Part shown: piece by piece, positions 24,962 through 34,512 of the stretch | Numbering within the stretch: position 1 is the first letter of the stretch | How the letters are laid out: each line of letters starts with the position of its first letter | Source: Flavobacterium aquariorum | GTDB lineage: Bacteria > Bacteroidota > Bacteroidia > Flavobacteriales > Flavobacteriaceae | Direction of reading: 5' to 3' | NCBI RefSeq assembly: GCF_003254745.1 | Contig: NZ_QKXH01000002.1 | Location: forward strand, 372,001-436,000 | DNA: 64,000 bases | Translations under genes and position numbers: made by a program | Notes under the pieces: generated by a model | What the model was told of the DNA's origin: nothing | Database searches by the model: none | What the model saw: the letters and a program-made list of their open reading frames with translations, nothing else

Positions 24962-26773
24962 TTAGTTGCTTATAATAGTGTTACTCAATACAACAATATT
25001 CATTGGCTTTATCTGAACCTCTTTCATTGTTTTCTTTGTGAATACATCTTTATATTCTCCCTTTTTAAGAATAGGGTTGTTGAAATTAACATTTTTATCA
25101 CTTCGATTCAAAATAACAATTACTTCTTCTGTACCAATTTTTCGGATAAAAGCATAAGTTTTTTCATCATCATTTATTTCAATCGTTGTGAAGCTTCCTC
25201 TTTTAATTGCATCATACTTATTGCGCAAACCAATAAAATTTTTGTACCAATTAAATAAATCTGTATTAAAATCTACTTTATCAGCTTCATGTATACTTTG
25301 GTTTGGATTGAACGTTTCGGAATCGTATTTTTTGTCTGACCAAATCATCGGTTTACGACAATCAGGATCATTACTACCCCACATACCACATTCGTCACCA
25401 TAATAAATCATAGGCGAACCCAAATACAATATTTGAAACGCAGCGATTAGTTTTTGCTTTTGCAATTGTTTTGCATTAGGCTTCTGAGCATTGTATTCAC
25501 CATTAGAACTTTTCTGACTCCAATTAAAATAGTCACCCCAATCACCAAACTTTTTCCCATCTGGATTCGCTACTGCACTGCCTATTCTAGTGGCATCGTG
25601 GCTGTCCACTAAATTTTGCATATTCATGGCAACGCCTTCTCCAAATCCTTCTCTTAATTCCTTTAATTGGGCATCAAATTTTGTAACAGTACAAGCTTTT
25701 GCATCCTGAACAAAAAAATCATGTACTATGAAAGCAAAATTATAGTTCATCGTTGCATCAAATTCATCACCGCTTAAATATGGTTTTGTCTTATCTATTG
25801 GGTAAACCAGTTCGGCAGTCAGGTATGCTTCTTTATTAATTGATTTTACCCATTTTCTCCAATCTTTCCAAAAAGGATGACCAACACAAAAAGCAACATC
25901 CAAACGCCAACCATCAATTCCAAATTGCGTTCCCTTGTTCATAGGATTCATCCAACGTTTGGTCGCATCAAAAATATATTGCTTAGGTCCCGGTGCAATA
26001 CCCGTACTGTCTTCTTTTAACTCAGGCAACGTTTTTACACCATACCAACCTTCGTATTCAAACTTTGTCTCTTTGACATCATTGTTCCAACTTTTAATGG
26101 AAAACCAATCTTTATAGGCTGAGGTCTCTTGATTTTTCTCAACATCACGAAATGCAAAACTATTTACCCCTAAGTGATTGAACACTCCATCAAAGATGAT
26201 GTACATTTTTCGTTTATGCACTTCTTCAATAAGTTTTAGGACAAGTAAATCTGCTTTTGTCCATACCCATTTTTCAGGATTCAGAGGATCTTCTTGCTCT
26301 ATTAATTTTTTATCTCCTTCTGGATCTGGCCCAAATGTTGGGTCGACATGATGATAACACAATGCATCGTATTTATGAGAAGAAGGCGACCAAAAAACAG
26401 GATTCATATAAATGGCATTAATTCCCAATGATTGCAGATAATCCAACTTATCTATAACACCCTGCAAATCTCCTCCATAGCGCCTACGTTGAATATTATA
26501 AAAGATATCTTTACCATTTTTCTGCTCGTAAGGTTGCAGTTTATACCAATCACTAGTCCAAGGATGAATTTGAAATTCTGAGGCAACATCAAAAGGATAA
26601 GCTCCAATTTGATCATTCACTTTTGGATCGTTTGAAGGATCACCATTATTAAAACGTTCTGGGAATATTTGATACCACACTACTCCTTTACTCCAATTTG
26701 GTGTAAAATCAATTTGTGCAAAAGAGGACAAAAACATTAAAAGGAATAAACTTAATATGACTATTTTTTTCAT
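24962..26773 (-). CDS. Exported GH13 alpha-amylase family enzyme
   Basis: 603 residues with a signal peptide (MKKIVILSLFLLMFLSSFAQ). The order of GH13 motifs is complete: INAIYMNPVF, DGVFNHLG, DGWRLDVA (nucleophile Asp near 295), LTAELVYP (acid Glu near 318) and LVDSHDATRIG (Asp near 390). The RYGGDLQGVIDKLDYLQSLG and KGVVWYQIFPERF stretches resemble neopullulanase/cyclomaltodextrinase-type enzymes such as SusA. It probably cleaves alpha-glucans in the periplasm or at the surface. It is the second gene of a pair, 20 bases after the lipoprotein amylase. Confidence 0.92.
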   Translation of the reverse strand: MKKIVILSLFLLMFLSSFAQIDFTPNWSKGVVWYQIFPERFNNGDPSNDPKVNDQIGAYPFDVASEFQIHPWTSDWYKLQPYEQKNGKDIFYNIQRRRYGGDLQGVIDKLDYLQSLGINAIYMNPVFWSPSSHKYDALCYHHVDPTFGPDPEGDKKLIEQEDPLNPEKWVWTKADLLVLKLIEEVHKRKMYIIFDGVFNHLGVNSFAFRDVEKNQETSAYKDWFSIKSWNNDVKETKFEYEGWYGVKTLPELKEDSTGIAPGPKQYIFDATKRWMNPMNKGTQFGIDGWRLDVAFCVGHPFWKDWRKWVKSINKEAYLTAELVYPIDKTKPYLSGDEFDATMNYNFAFIVHDFFVQDAKACTVTKFDAQLKELREGFGEGVAMNMQNLVDSHDATRIGSAVANPDGKKFGDWGDYFNWSQKSSNGEYNAQKPNAKQLQKQKLIAAFQILYLGSPMIYYGDECGMWGSNDPDCRKPMIWSDKKYDSETFNPNQSIHEADKVDFNTDLFNWYKNFIGLRNKYDAIKRGSFTTIEINDDEKTYAFIRKIGTEEVIVILNRSDKNVNFNNPILKKGEYKDVFTKKTMKEVQIKPMNIVVLSNTIISN

Positions 26774-26793
26774 TTACTTATTTATTGAAATTT

Positions 26794-28677
26794 TTATTTT
26801 AAAACATCTAACTCATAAATAAATGACTCTAAAGGCTTAATAGAAACAGAAGCCTTGCCTTCTCCATTCACAACTTGTAGCTGAATTGAACTTTTTCCAT
26901 ACAATTGATCTTTTATCGTATAACTTCCGTCTTTCAAATTCCATTTACTAATTATATCAGCAGGAATTTTTAGCTCAAAAGTATTAGAAGCTTCTGCTGA
27001 AAAATTAGTTAAAACAATTAGTTTTTGATCACCAGACCAACGTACAAAAGAATAGAGATGGTTAGGGTCATAGCCAAGGCCAGCATGACGATTTACTTCT
27101 TGAAGATCATGAAATTGTCCCATTACTGCAGAACTTTTCGCTGAGAAGTTCAACAATCTTTTATAAAAATCACGTAACTCTTTTTCGCTTTGCGATAATT
27201 TTCCACCATCAAATGCTCCATCATTCATCCATCGCTGATGATTTGGTACACCTACATAATCAAAAATAGATGTTCTGGAATGAGAGCCAAATCCACCATT
27301 TTCATTCCCTGCCTCACCAACTTCCTGTCCAAAATAGATCATAATAGGCGCTGAGGTTATCATGGTGGAAACTACCATCATTGGTTTTCCTTTTTCGGGA
27401 GAACCAGCAAATTCTGGACTTGCCAATCGCTGTTCATCGTGATTGTCCAAGAATTTTAACATGTGTACATCAATATCAGCTAAACCGCTTTGAATATATG
27501 ATAGTCCATCTGGTGGAGTTTTTCCTTGAATGATATCTTTCAGTTTGTCGTAAGTCTCTACTTTATCATACAAATAATCCATTTTACCCAAATGAATATA
27601 ATTGCGATATTCTTTCGGATTGTATACTTCGGCCATTAAGAAGGCATCTGGATTTATATTTTTTATTGCCGAGTTCATATAACTCCAAAATTCGTAAGGA
27701 ACCATTTCGGCCATATCATATCTAAAACCATCAACACCTTTGGCAGTCCAATATAAAGCGATGTCCCTAAATTTAATCCAAGAACTAGGAACGTTTTTAT
27801 CTTTCCAAAAATCAAAATGCTCTTTATAGGATAGCTTATCATAACCAGCCGGTAATTCAGGAAAATCTTTTGAACCATCAGGTCGAATACCATAATTTAC
27901 TTTAACCGTTTCGTACCAGTCATTTTTATCCGGTTTTGCCAATCGAGAACCATTTCCAGTCCACTTAGCTGGATTTTCTTCGAATTTACCGTCAATAAGC
28001 GGATTGCTTTCCCCGTTCAAAGGTTTGTCGCCGTCAGGCAATTGGAAAGGTGTATTCGGAATGTAATAAAAGTTATTATCTCTTTTGTATTCTACAGTAA
28101 CATCATCATCGGCACCAAAATCTTTTACCCCTTTTGGATTGCTTTTCCCTTCATATTTACGGGCAATATGATTAGGAACTATATCAATAATTACTTTAAG
28201 ATTTGCCTTATGGGTTCTTTTAATCAAAGATTCAAATTCTTCTAAACGCTTTTCAGGATTGACTGCCAAATCAGGATTCACGTTGTAATAATCTTTAACA
28301 GCATAAGGTGATCCTGCTCTACCTTTTACCACTTCTGGATCATCATTTGAAACCCCGATAGCGGTATAATCCCTTATAACAGCATGGTGAGGAACGCCTG
28401 TGTACCAGATGTGGGTAGCACCCAAATCTTTTATTTCATGAAGTGCTTTATCTGTAAAATCATTAAATTTTCCAACTCCATTTTCTTCAATAGTACCCCA
28501 TGGTTTATTGGTTGTATTTTTGTTACCAAACAATCGAGTAAAAACTTGATAAACTACTGCTTTATTTCCAGAAACGGTTTCTTTCTTTTGTACACTCATT
28601 TTTACATCTTTAGTTTTGCATGCAGTCGCTATAAGCAAAACACTTATTCCTGCCATTACTATTTTTTTTGTGATCAT
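26794..28677 (-). CDS. Lipoprotein GH13 alpha-amylase family enzyme
   Basis: 627 residues. MITKKIVMAGISVLLIATAC is a lipoprotein signal, so the enzyme is likely membrane-anchored. GH13 motifs: IIDIVPNHIARKY, DGFRYDMAEM (nucleophile Asp near 319), LMAEVYNP (acid Glu near 350) and FLDNHDEQRLASP (Asp near 410). The C-terminal 100 residues form the usual beta domain. A longer frame opens upstream, but the ATG at 28677 starts exactly at the signal sequence. It leads the two-gene amylase operon. No SusC/SusD transporter genes lie nearby. Confidence 0.92.
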   Translation of the reverse strand: MITKKIVMAGISVLLIATACKTKDVKMSVQKKETVSGNKAVVYQVFTRLFGNKNTTNKPWGTIEENGVGKFNDFTDKALHEIKDLGATHIWYTGVPHHAVIRDYTAIGVSNDDPEVVKGRAGSPYAVKDYYNVNPDLAVNPEKRLEEFESLIKRTHKANLKVIIDIVPNHIARKYEGKSNPKGVKDFGADDDVTVEYKRDNNFYYIPNTPFQLPDGDKPLNGESNPLIDGKFEENPAKWTGNGSRLAKPDKNDWYETVKVNYGIRPDGSKDFPELPAGYDKLSYKEHFDFWKDKNVPSSWIKFRDIALYWTAKGVDGFRYDMAEMVPYEFWSYMNSAIKNINPDAFLMAEVYNPKEYRNYIHLGKMDYLYDKVETYDKLKDIIQGKTPPDGLSYIQSGLADIDVHMLKFLDNHDEQRLASPEFAGSPEKGKPMMVVSTMITSAPIMIYFGQEVGEAGNENGGFGSHSRTSIFDYVGVPNHQRWMNDGAFDGGKLSQSEKELRDFYKRLLNFSAKSSAVMGQFHDLQEVNRHAGLGYDPNHLYSFVRWSGDQKLIVLTNFSAEASNTFELKIPADIISKWNLKDGSYTIKDQLYGKSSIQLQVVNGEGKASVSIKPLESFIYELDVLK

Positions 28678-28718
28678 TTTTTTTGAATTATAAAAAATTA
28701 AAAATATAGAAGTGATAC

Positions 28719-28799
28719 TATATTTGCATTCGGTATCAATCAATAAATTTAATGCTTTTTTCAAAAAAACAACCACCAAAACCTACCAAACCAGGCTAG
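28719..28799 (+). other. Possible short transcript with a 15-codon frame
   Basis: An exact -7 element TATATTTG (28719-28726) points away from the amylases. The ATG at 28752 opens a 15-codon frame, MLFSKKQPPKPTKPG, ending at TAG 28797-28799. It is Pro/Lys-rich and could be a leader peptide for the OstA-like gene at 28966, or chance. The rest of the 288-bp gap is AT-rich without clear structure. Confidence 0.25.
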
Positions 28800-28965
28800 T
28801 TCACAAATTAAAAAACCACTACAACGTAATAGCTAATCCTTTTGTTTATAAATATTTTTTTTCAAAAATCGCACTTATAATTCCAATGACAAACTATTAT
28901 AAATAAATCCTAATATATAAGGGGTTTGTCTCAATTTTCATAAATTTACAAAAAAATTAAGACCA

Positions 28966-30597
28966 TTGAAGAAATCTTTAAATTTCATTATATACAGCCT
29001 AGTATTTCTTTGTGCAAATCTTGCTTTGGCACAAGCTCCCAAAAAAATACATATTGAACAGTCTGACTTTGCTGATGTTGATCAACTTAAGTTCCCAGAT
29101 GCGCTTTTACTTACTGGAAATGTAAGAGTTAGTCACGACGGAGTCATTTTGACCTGCAATAAAGCTTACTTTTTTCAGAAAGAAAATTATCTGAAAGCTT
29201 TTGGAAATGTTCAATTAGTGCAAGGTGATACTTTGTATCTGAACAGTAATTATGCGGAATACAGTGGTGAATTAAAAAAAGCATTTGCAACTGGAAATGC
29301 AGTCATGAGTTCTCCTGACGCTACTTTGGCAACAGACACAATAAATTTTGATAGAAACATACAAGAAGTATACTACAATACAAACGGAACTATCGTTAAC
29401 AAAGACAATACCTTAAAAAGTAAGTCCGGAAGATATTATGTTACCCAGAAAAAATTTCAGTTCCTAACTGCTGTAACACTTACCAACAAAACATACGAAA
29501 TCAAATCCAATCATTTGGATTATTACAGTAATTCAGGGCATTCGTACCTTTTTGGTCCATCAACAATAACCAGTAAAGCCAATTATATTTACACCGAAAA
29601 AGGGTTCTATGACACCAAAAAAAATCTAGCCCATTTTCTGGACAAATCTTATATTAGGTATGATGATCGAGTGATAAAAGGAGATAGTTTGTATTACGAT
29701 CGAAATAAAGAATTTGCTTCGGCAACACGAAATGTAAAAATAACAGATTCTATTAATCGGGGAGTAATTCGAGGGCATTATGCCGAATTATACAAAAAGA
29801 AAGACTCTATGTTTGTGACCAAAAGAGCCTTGGCTGTTAATTTTGTAGATAATGACTCTGTTTATATTCATGGCAAGAAACTCATGGTTACTGGAAAAGA
29901 GGGAAACCGAATCATTCGCGCTTTCAATAATGTTCGTTTTTACAAAACAGATATGAGCGGAAAATGTGATTCTATCCATTCCAGTTCGAAATTAGGTTTA
30001 ACAAAATTAATAGGAAACCCAATACTATGGAATGGTGAAAGCCAAATTACAGGTGATGTGATGCACCTCATTGCAGACAAAAAAACTCAAAAACTGGATT
30101 CACTCAAAGTGCTCAACAATACTTTTCTGGTCTCGAAGGACACTCTTGGTACCGGATTTAACCAGACAAAAGGTCAAAACTTATTTGGAAAATTTCAAGA
30201 AGGAAAACTCCATGATGTAGATATCATAAAAAATGCAGAAGTAATTTATTATATGCGAAATGACGCCAAAGAACTCATAGGCATCAACAAAAATGTAAGT
30301 AGTAAAATCAATATTCTTTTTGACAAAAACACAATAGAAACCATTACCTTTTTCAAACAAGTTGATGGCGATATTTATCCCGAATCTGAATTGCCCGAAA
30401 ATGCAAGAACACTCAGGGGACTCAAATGGCGTGGAGACGAAAGAATAAAATCCAAAGACGATGTTTTTAGCAAAGAAGAAGACGAAGAGGAACTAAAAGT
30501 CATGCAAGCTACCGCAAAGGACAAAGCTAAAAAAGCTGTGCCAATGAAAATTCGAAAAGAAACATTGAATTACGACAAGAAGAAGTCGAAGAAGTAA
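28966..30597 (+). CDS. OstA/LptA-like envelope protein
   Basis: 543 residues with a signal peptide (MKKSLNFIIYSLVFLCANLALAQ) beginning at a TTG codon; no in-frame ATG fits the signal. The chain repeats an OstA/LptA-type beta-strand unit (DALLLTGNVRVSHDGVILTCNKAYFF, NYLKAFGNVQLVQGDTLYLNSNYAEY and later copies), the fold that carries lipopolysaccharide across the periplasm. A basic, charged tail (EEDEEELKVMQATAKDKAKKAVPMK) ends it. It is a plausible LPS-transport bridge component of Bacteroidota, but the pathway role is inferred. The aminotransferase gene follows after 83 bases. Confidence 0.85.
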   Translation: MKKSLNFIIYSLVFLCANLALAQAPKKIHIEQSDFADVDQLKFPDALLLTGNVRVSHDGVILTCNKAYFFQKENYLKAFGNVQLVQGDTLYLNSNYAEYSGELKKAFATGNAVMSSPDATLATDTINFDRNIQEVYYNTNGTIVNKDNTLKSKSGRYYVTQKKFQFLTAVTLTNKTYEIKSNHLDYYSNSGHSYLFGPSTITSKANYIYTEKGFYDTKKNLAHFLDKSYIRYDDRVIKGDSLYYDRNKEFASATRNVKITDSINRGVIRGHYAELYKKKDSMFVTKRALAVNFVDNDSVYIHGKKLMVTGKEGNRIIRAFNNVRFYKTDMSGKCDSIHSSSKLGLTKLIGNPILWNGESQITGDVMHLIADKKTQKLDSLKVLNNTFLVSKDTLGTGFNQTKGQNLFGKFQEGKLHDVDIIKNAEVIYYMRNDAKELIGINKNVSSKINILFDKNTIETITFFKQVDGDIYPESELPENARTLRGLKWRGDERIKSKDDVFSKEEDEEELKVMQATAKDKAKKAVPMKIRKETLNYDKKKSKK

Positions 30598-30680
30598 TCA
30601 GTAAGCTGAAAATTTAAGATAGCAGACTTTAGATTACGACTTTAACAATCAAACTTTTAAACAATTAAACTTTTCAGAAA

Positions 30681-31862
30681 GTGAATCCCGATTTCCTAAA
30701 ATACCAAGCTCAAACTTCGCCTTATCCATTGGGTATGGAAGTTTCGCATGCTATTGGCTCCTATATTTTTGATACAAATAACAAAAAATATCTAGATTTT
30801 GTTGCTGGTGTTTCGGCTTGCACGCTAGGACATCAAAACAAGAGAGTGAATGACGCCATAAAGGATCAGTTAGACAAATATTCGCATGTCATGGTTTATG
30901 GTGAATATTCCCAAAGCCCAGCTGTTGAATATTGTAAATTAATGGCTTCACTCCTGCCCGCTTCTTTAGACAAAACCTATTTAGTCAATTCGGGTACCGA
31001 GGGTATAGAAGGCGCCTTAAAACTAGCCAAAAGAACCACAGGAAGAAGCCAATTGATTTCGTGCCACAACGCCTATCATGGTAACACAATGGGATCCATG
31101 AGCGTTATGGGATTTGAGGAACGTAAACAAGCTTTTCGTCCATTGCTTCCTGATGTAGATTTTATAACCTTCAACAACGAAGCCGATTTACAAAAAATAA
31201 CTACCAGAACCGCCGGAATCATACTGGAAACAATTCAGGGAGGAGCTGGTTTTATTGAACCTCATAATGATTTTCTGAAAAAAGTAAGAGCAAGATGTAC
31301 CGAAGTAGGTGCAATTATGATACTCGATGAAATACAACCTGGATTTGGAAGAACGGGAAAACTATTCGGATTCCAAAACTACGATGTTGTACCAGACATT
31401 GTCGTTATGGGAAAAGGAATGGGTGGCGGAATGCCAGTAGGTGCTTTTACAGCTTCATCAGCAATGATGGATTTACTGACTGAAAATCCTAAATTGGGTC
31501 ACATTACCACTTTTGGAGGACACCCTGTCATTGCGTCAGCCTGCTTGGCTACTTTGAAAGAATTAACTGAAACCAATATCATGACAGAAGCTTTAGAGAA
31601 AGAAAAACTCTTTAGATCACTTTTGGTACATCCTTTGATACAAGAAATAAGAGGAAAAGGATTGATGCTAGCTGCCATGACAGCGAGCGCAGAAATCACG
31701 AATGAAGTGATCCTAAAATGTCAAGACAGAGGTTTAATTTTATTTTGGTTGCTTTTTGAAGGATGCGCGATTAGAATAACACCACCACTTACAATTTCCG
31801 AAGAAGAAATAAGAGAAGGCTGCGCAATAATTCTTGAAGTAATGAACAAAATTAAGATTTAA
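30681..31862 (+). CDS. Class III (ornithine/acetylornithine-type) aminotransferase
   Basis: A 393-residue PLP enzyme. LVNSGTEGIEGALKLAKR (about 100-117) binds the cofactor phosphate, ILDEIQPGFGRTGKLF (about 214-229) holds the Asp that contacts the pyridine nitrogen, and VVMGKGMGGGMPVGAF carries the Schiff-base Lys near 246. The start is a GTG at 30681, giving the MNPDFLKYQAQTSPYPLG N-terminus; no ATG fits. The substrate is uncertain: it is similar to ArgD-type enzymes but stands outside any arginine gene cluster here. Confidence 0.88.
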   Translation: MNPDFLKYQAQTSPYPLGMEVSHAIGSYIFDTNNKKYLDFVAGVSACTLGHQNKRVNDAIKDQLDKYSHVMVYGEYSQSPAVEYCKLMASLLPASLDKTYLVNSGTEGIEGALKLAKRTTGRSQLISCHNAYHGNTMGSMSVMGFEERKQAFRPLLPDVDFITFNNEADLQKITTRTAGIILETIQGGAGFIEPHNDFLKKVRARCTEVGAIMILDEIQPGFGRTGKLFGFQNYDVVPDIVVMGKGMGGGMPVGAFTASSAMMDLLTENPKLGHITTFGGHPVIASACLATLKELTETNIMTEALEKEKLFRSLLVHPLIQEIRGKGLMLAAMTASAEITNEVILKCQDRGLILFWLLFEGCAIRITPPLTISEEEIREGCAIILEVMNKIKI

Positions 31863-32077
31863 AATTGTAGATTTCAGAATGCAGATTTTTTATTTTTAGA
31901 AAATAGAACAAAGAATTTAGATTTTTAAAAATTGTAATAAACATTTTAACTGATATTTATATTTCCGTTAACATTGAAAAAACTGTTAATTAAATTGTTC
32001 ACAACAAATAGAATTCTTCCTCATTTCAACAATACGTTTTCCTAATTTTAATTTAGGATAATTTAAAAACACACAGT

Positions 32078-33475
32078 ATGCAATTAAGCAACGAAGAAGA
32101 AGATTATAACTTATCCCTATCCAAATTTGAGTCCATGTTGAAAACCAACAAAGTACTCTTTTTTGACTCCGAAGAATTTGAAGAAATCATTCTTCATTAC
32201 CTCGACATGGGCAAGTCAGCATTGGCCAAAAAAGCTTTAAAACTAGCTCTGGAACAACACCCAAGATCCAGCGGGCTAAAATTAGTTCAAGTAGAAATGC
32301 TCATTTATGACGACAAACTCGAAATAGCCGAAAAGCTATTAAATGAGCTGTACGCGATCGAACCCACAAACGAAGAAATTTACATCCAGAAAGCCAATAT
32401 TTGCTCCAAAAGGGATCAGCATGAAAAAGCAGTTGAAATGCTTAAGATTGCTTTAGAATACACTGATGACTATGCGGATGTATACAACTTAATCGGTATG
32501 GAATATCTTTTTATGGATAATCTTGAATTGGCCAAAGAGAGTTTCATTAAATGTCTGGAAGAAGATTTCGAAGACCAATCGGCGTTGTATAATGTGGTAT
32601 ATTGCTTTGAATTTTTGGATCAAAACCAAGAAGCCATAGTTTATATTAACAAATACATAGACAAAAATCCTTATAGCGAGATTGCTTGGCATCAATTGGG
32701 ACGTTTATACTATGTTGTAAAAGAATACGAAAGTGCAATACGAGCTTTTGATTATGCAACTCTTATAGACGAGGAATTCCTTGGTGCTTTTATGGAAAAA
32801 GCAAAAGCATTGGAACGTCTAAAAAAGTACGACCTTGCCATTGAAAGTTACAATCGAACAATTGAATTGGACGATGCAACATCCTATGCCTTGCTTCGAA
32901 TAGGAAAATGTTATGAAAAATTAGGCAACAAAGTTTTAGCCCTTAAATATTTCAACAAAACGGTACACGAAGATCCACTTTTGGACAAAGGATGGATTGC
33001 AATAACCGATTTTTATGTACGTCAAAAAAACTTCCAAAAAGCATTGTTTTTTGTCAATAAAGCTTTAGCTATTGATAACCAAAATAAATTGTATTGGAAA
33101 CGATTTGCAGCTATCAACAAGCAAATGAATTTGTTTGAAGAAGCCGAATTTGGATATAGAAAAGCGGTAGAGTTTGGTGATTACCAACTCGACACATGGT
33201 TATTCTGGGTTGACATTTTACAGTTTTTAGGCGAATTCGAAAGTGCAATTCAAACATTACTACAAGCATCCGAATACTTCCCAGAAGAAAACGAAGTAGA
33301 ATACCGTTTGGCTGGATTGTATTTCATGATTTCAGACAATATAAAAGCAAAATTTCACTTAAGCAATGCTTTACGCCTGAATTATGACAATTACATTCTG
33401 TTAGAAGATTTATTCCCAGTAGTCTGGGAGAAAAAAATGGTGCGAAATTATATTGACAAACATAAAAAACAATAA
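32078..33475 (+). CDS. Tetratricopeptide repeat protein
   Basis: A 465-residue soluble protein made almost entirely of TPR helices. Units recur about every 34 residues, for example DVYNLIGMEYLFMDNLELAKESFIKCL, AWHQLGRLYYVVKEYESAIRAFDYA and SYALLRIGKCYEKLGNKVLALKYFNKTV. About ten repeats can be counted. There is no signal peptide or membrane segment, so it probably scaffolds cytosolic complexes; the partner is unknown. Its stop codon overlaps the aroE start (TAATG), so the two are coupled. Confidence 0.9.
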   Translation: MQLSNEEEDYNLSLSKFESMLKTNKVLFFDSEEFEEIILHYLDMGKSALAKKALKLALEQHPRSSGLKLVQVEMLIYDDKLEIAEKLLNELYAIEPTNEEIYIQKANICSKRDQHEKAVEMLKIALEYTDDYADVYNLIGMEYLFMDNLELAKESFIKCLEEDFEDQSALYNVVYCFEFLDQNQEAIVYINKYIDKNPYSEIAWHQLGRLYYVVKEYESAIRAFDYATLIDEEFLGAFMEKAKALERLKKYDLAIESYNRTIELDDATSYALLRIGKCYEKLGNKVLALKYFNKTVHEDPLLDKGWIAITDFYVRQKNFQKALFFVNKALAIDNQNKLYWKRFAAINKQMNLFEEAEFGYRKAVEFGDYQLDTWLFWVDILQFLGEFESAIQTLLQASEYFPEENEVEYRLAGLYFMISDNIKAKFHLSNALRLNYDNYILLEDLFPVVWEKKMVRNYIDKHKKQ

Positions 33476-34224
33476 TGATTGAAGTTTTAAAAAAACGTTT
33501 TGGTTTATTAGGCCGTAATATCAGTTATTCCTTTTCAAAAGGATATTTTACAGAAAAATTCAGCAAAGAACATTTTGAAGGTTGCACTTATGAAAATTTC
33601 GATATCCCTGAAATCAATAATTTCACTGAATTAAAGGAAAACAATGCAGATCTCAACGGATTAAACGTAACTATTCCTTACAAAGAGTCTGTAATCCCTT
33701 TTTTAGATAAACTTTCTAAAAATGCCCAACAAATTGGAGCTGTTAACACCATCAAATTTACCAAAAAAGGAAAATTAAAAGGCTACAATACCGATTATTA
33801 CGGTTTCAAGAAATCTCTTGAACCTCTTTTGCAACCGCATCATAAAAAAGCACTTATTCTTGGAACTGGCGGAGCTTCAAAAGGAGTTGCTTTTGCGTTG
33901 GATCAATTGGACATCACTTACACTTTTGTGTCTCGTGAAGCCAAACAAAATTGTATTGATTACAGTGTTATCAATGCCACAACCTTTGACAATTACCAAA
34001 TCATTATCAATTGTACTCCGGTTGGAACAAGCCCAAATGTGGATTTATTTCCGCTTATTCCTTATGAATTCTTTACCGAGAAACACATCGCCTACGATTT
34101 AATCTACAATCCCGCCGAAACCCAATTTCTTAACAAAGCCAAAGCACATGGAGCCCAAATTAAAAATGGCTTGGACATGCTCATTTTTCAGGCGGAGAAA
34201 GCATGGAAAATTTGGAATAAATAG
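33475..34224 (+). CDS. aroE: Shikimate dehydrogenase
   Basis: A 249-residue enzyme of aromatic amino-acid synthesis, reducing 3-dehydroshikimate with NADPH. FGLLGRNISYSFSKGYFTEKF (about 9-29) and LNVTIPYKESVIPFLD carry the shikimate-binding Ser and Lys. LILGTGGASKGVAFAL is the dinucleotide loop, followed by NCTPVGTSPNVD and a closing GLDMLIFQAEKAWKIW. Length is slightly short of the usual 270, as in other Bacteroidota. It is translationally coupled to the upstream TPR gene and ends at a terminator. Confidence 0.95.
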   Translation: MIEVLKKRFGLLGRNISYSFSKGYFTEKFSKEHFEGCTYENFDIPEINNFTELKENNADLNGLNVTIPYKESVIPFLDKLSKNAQQIGAVNTIKFTKKGKLKGYNTDYYGFKKSLEPLLQPHHKKALILGTGGASKGVAFALDQLDITYTFVSREAKQNCIDYSVINATTFDNYQIIINCTPVGTSPNVDLFPLIPYEFFTEKHIAYDLIYNPAETQFLNKAKAHGAQIKNGLDMLIFQAEKAWKIWNK

Positions 34225-34282
34225 AAAGTTACTTATTCTATTAATTTTACAAAAGCATCAACTCTTCGATTATAAAAATACT

Positions 34283-34317
34283 GAACCCTCAAAATGGATT
34301 ATCCTTTGAGGGTTTTC
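34283..34317 (+). terminator. Terminator after aroE
   Basis: AACCCTCAAA/TTTGAGGGTT is a perfect 10-bp stem with a T-rich downstream tract, 60 bases past the aroE stop. Confidence 0.88.
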
Positions 34318-34446
34318 TATTTAATGTTCCGTGATGAAAAAAGCAGCAATAAAATAAAAAAACAAGTCAACAAACTAGAAAGAATTCAAATTACATTATT
34401 TAAGTAAGTTTTGTCATTCAAATTGAATTATAAACAAAAGTTTTAT

Positions 34447-34477
34447 TTTGTATTTTGACGCACCTTTAGTATCTTTC
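34447..34477 (+). promoter_or_regulatory. Promoter of the DUF349 gene
   Basis: TTTG at 34447-34450, a 19-bp spacer and TATCTTTC at 34470-34477 fit the Bacteroidota -33/-7 consensus with one mismatch in the last base. The ATG follows at 34513. Confidence 0.55.
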
Positions 34478-34512
34478 GCATTCAAAAAATAAAAACCTTA
34501 TACATTTACAAA

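Noticed and set aside
28712..28906. A 64-codon plus-strand frame between the amylase and OstA-like genes
   Set aside because: It starts before the -7 element, has biased AT-driven composition and no recognisable domain.
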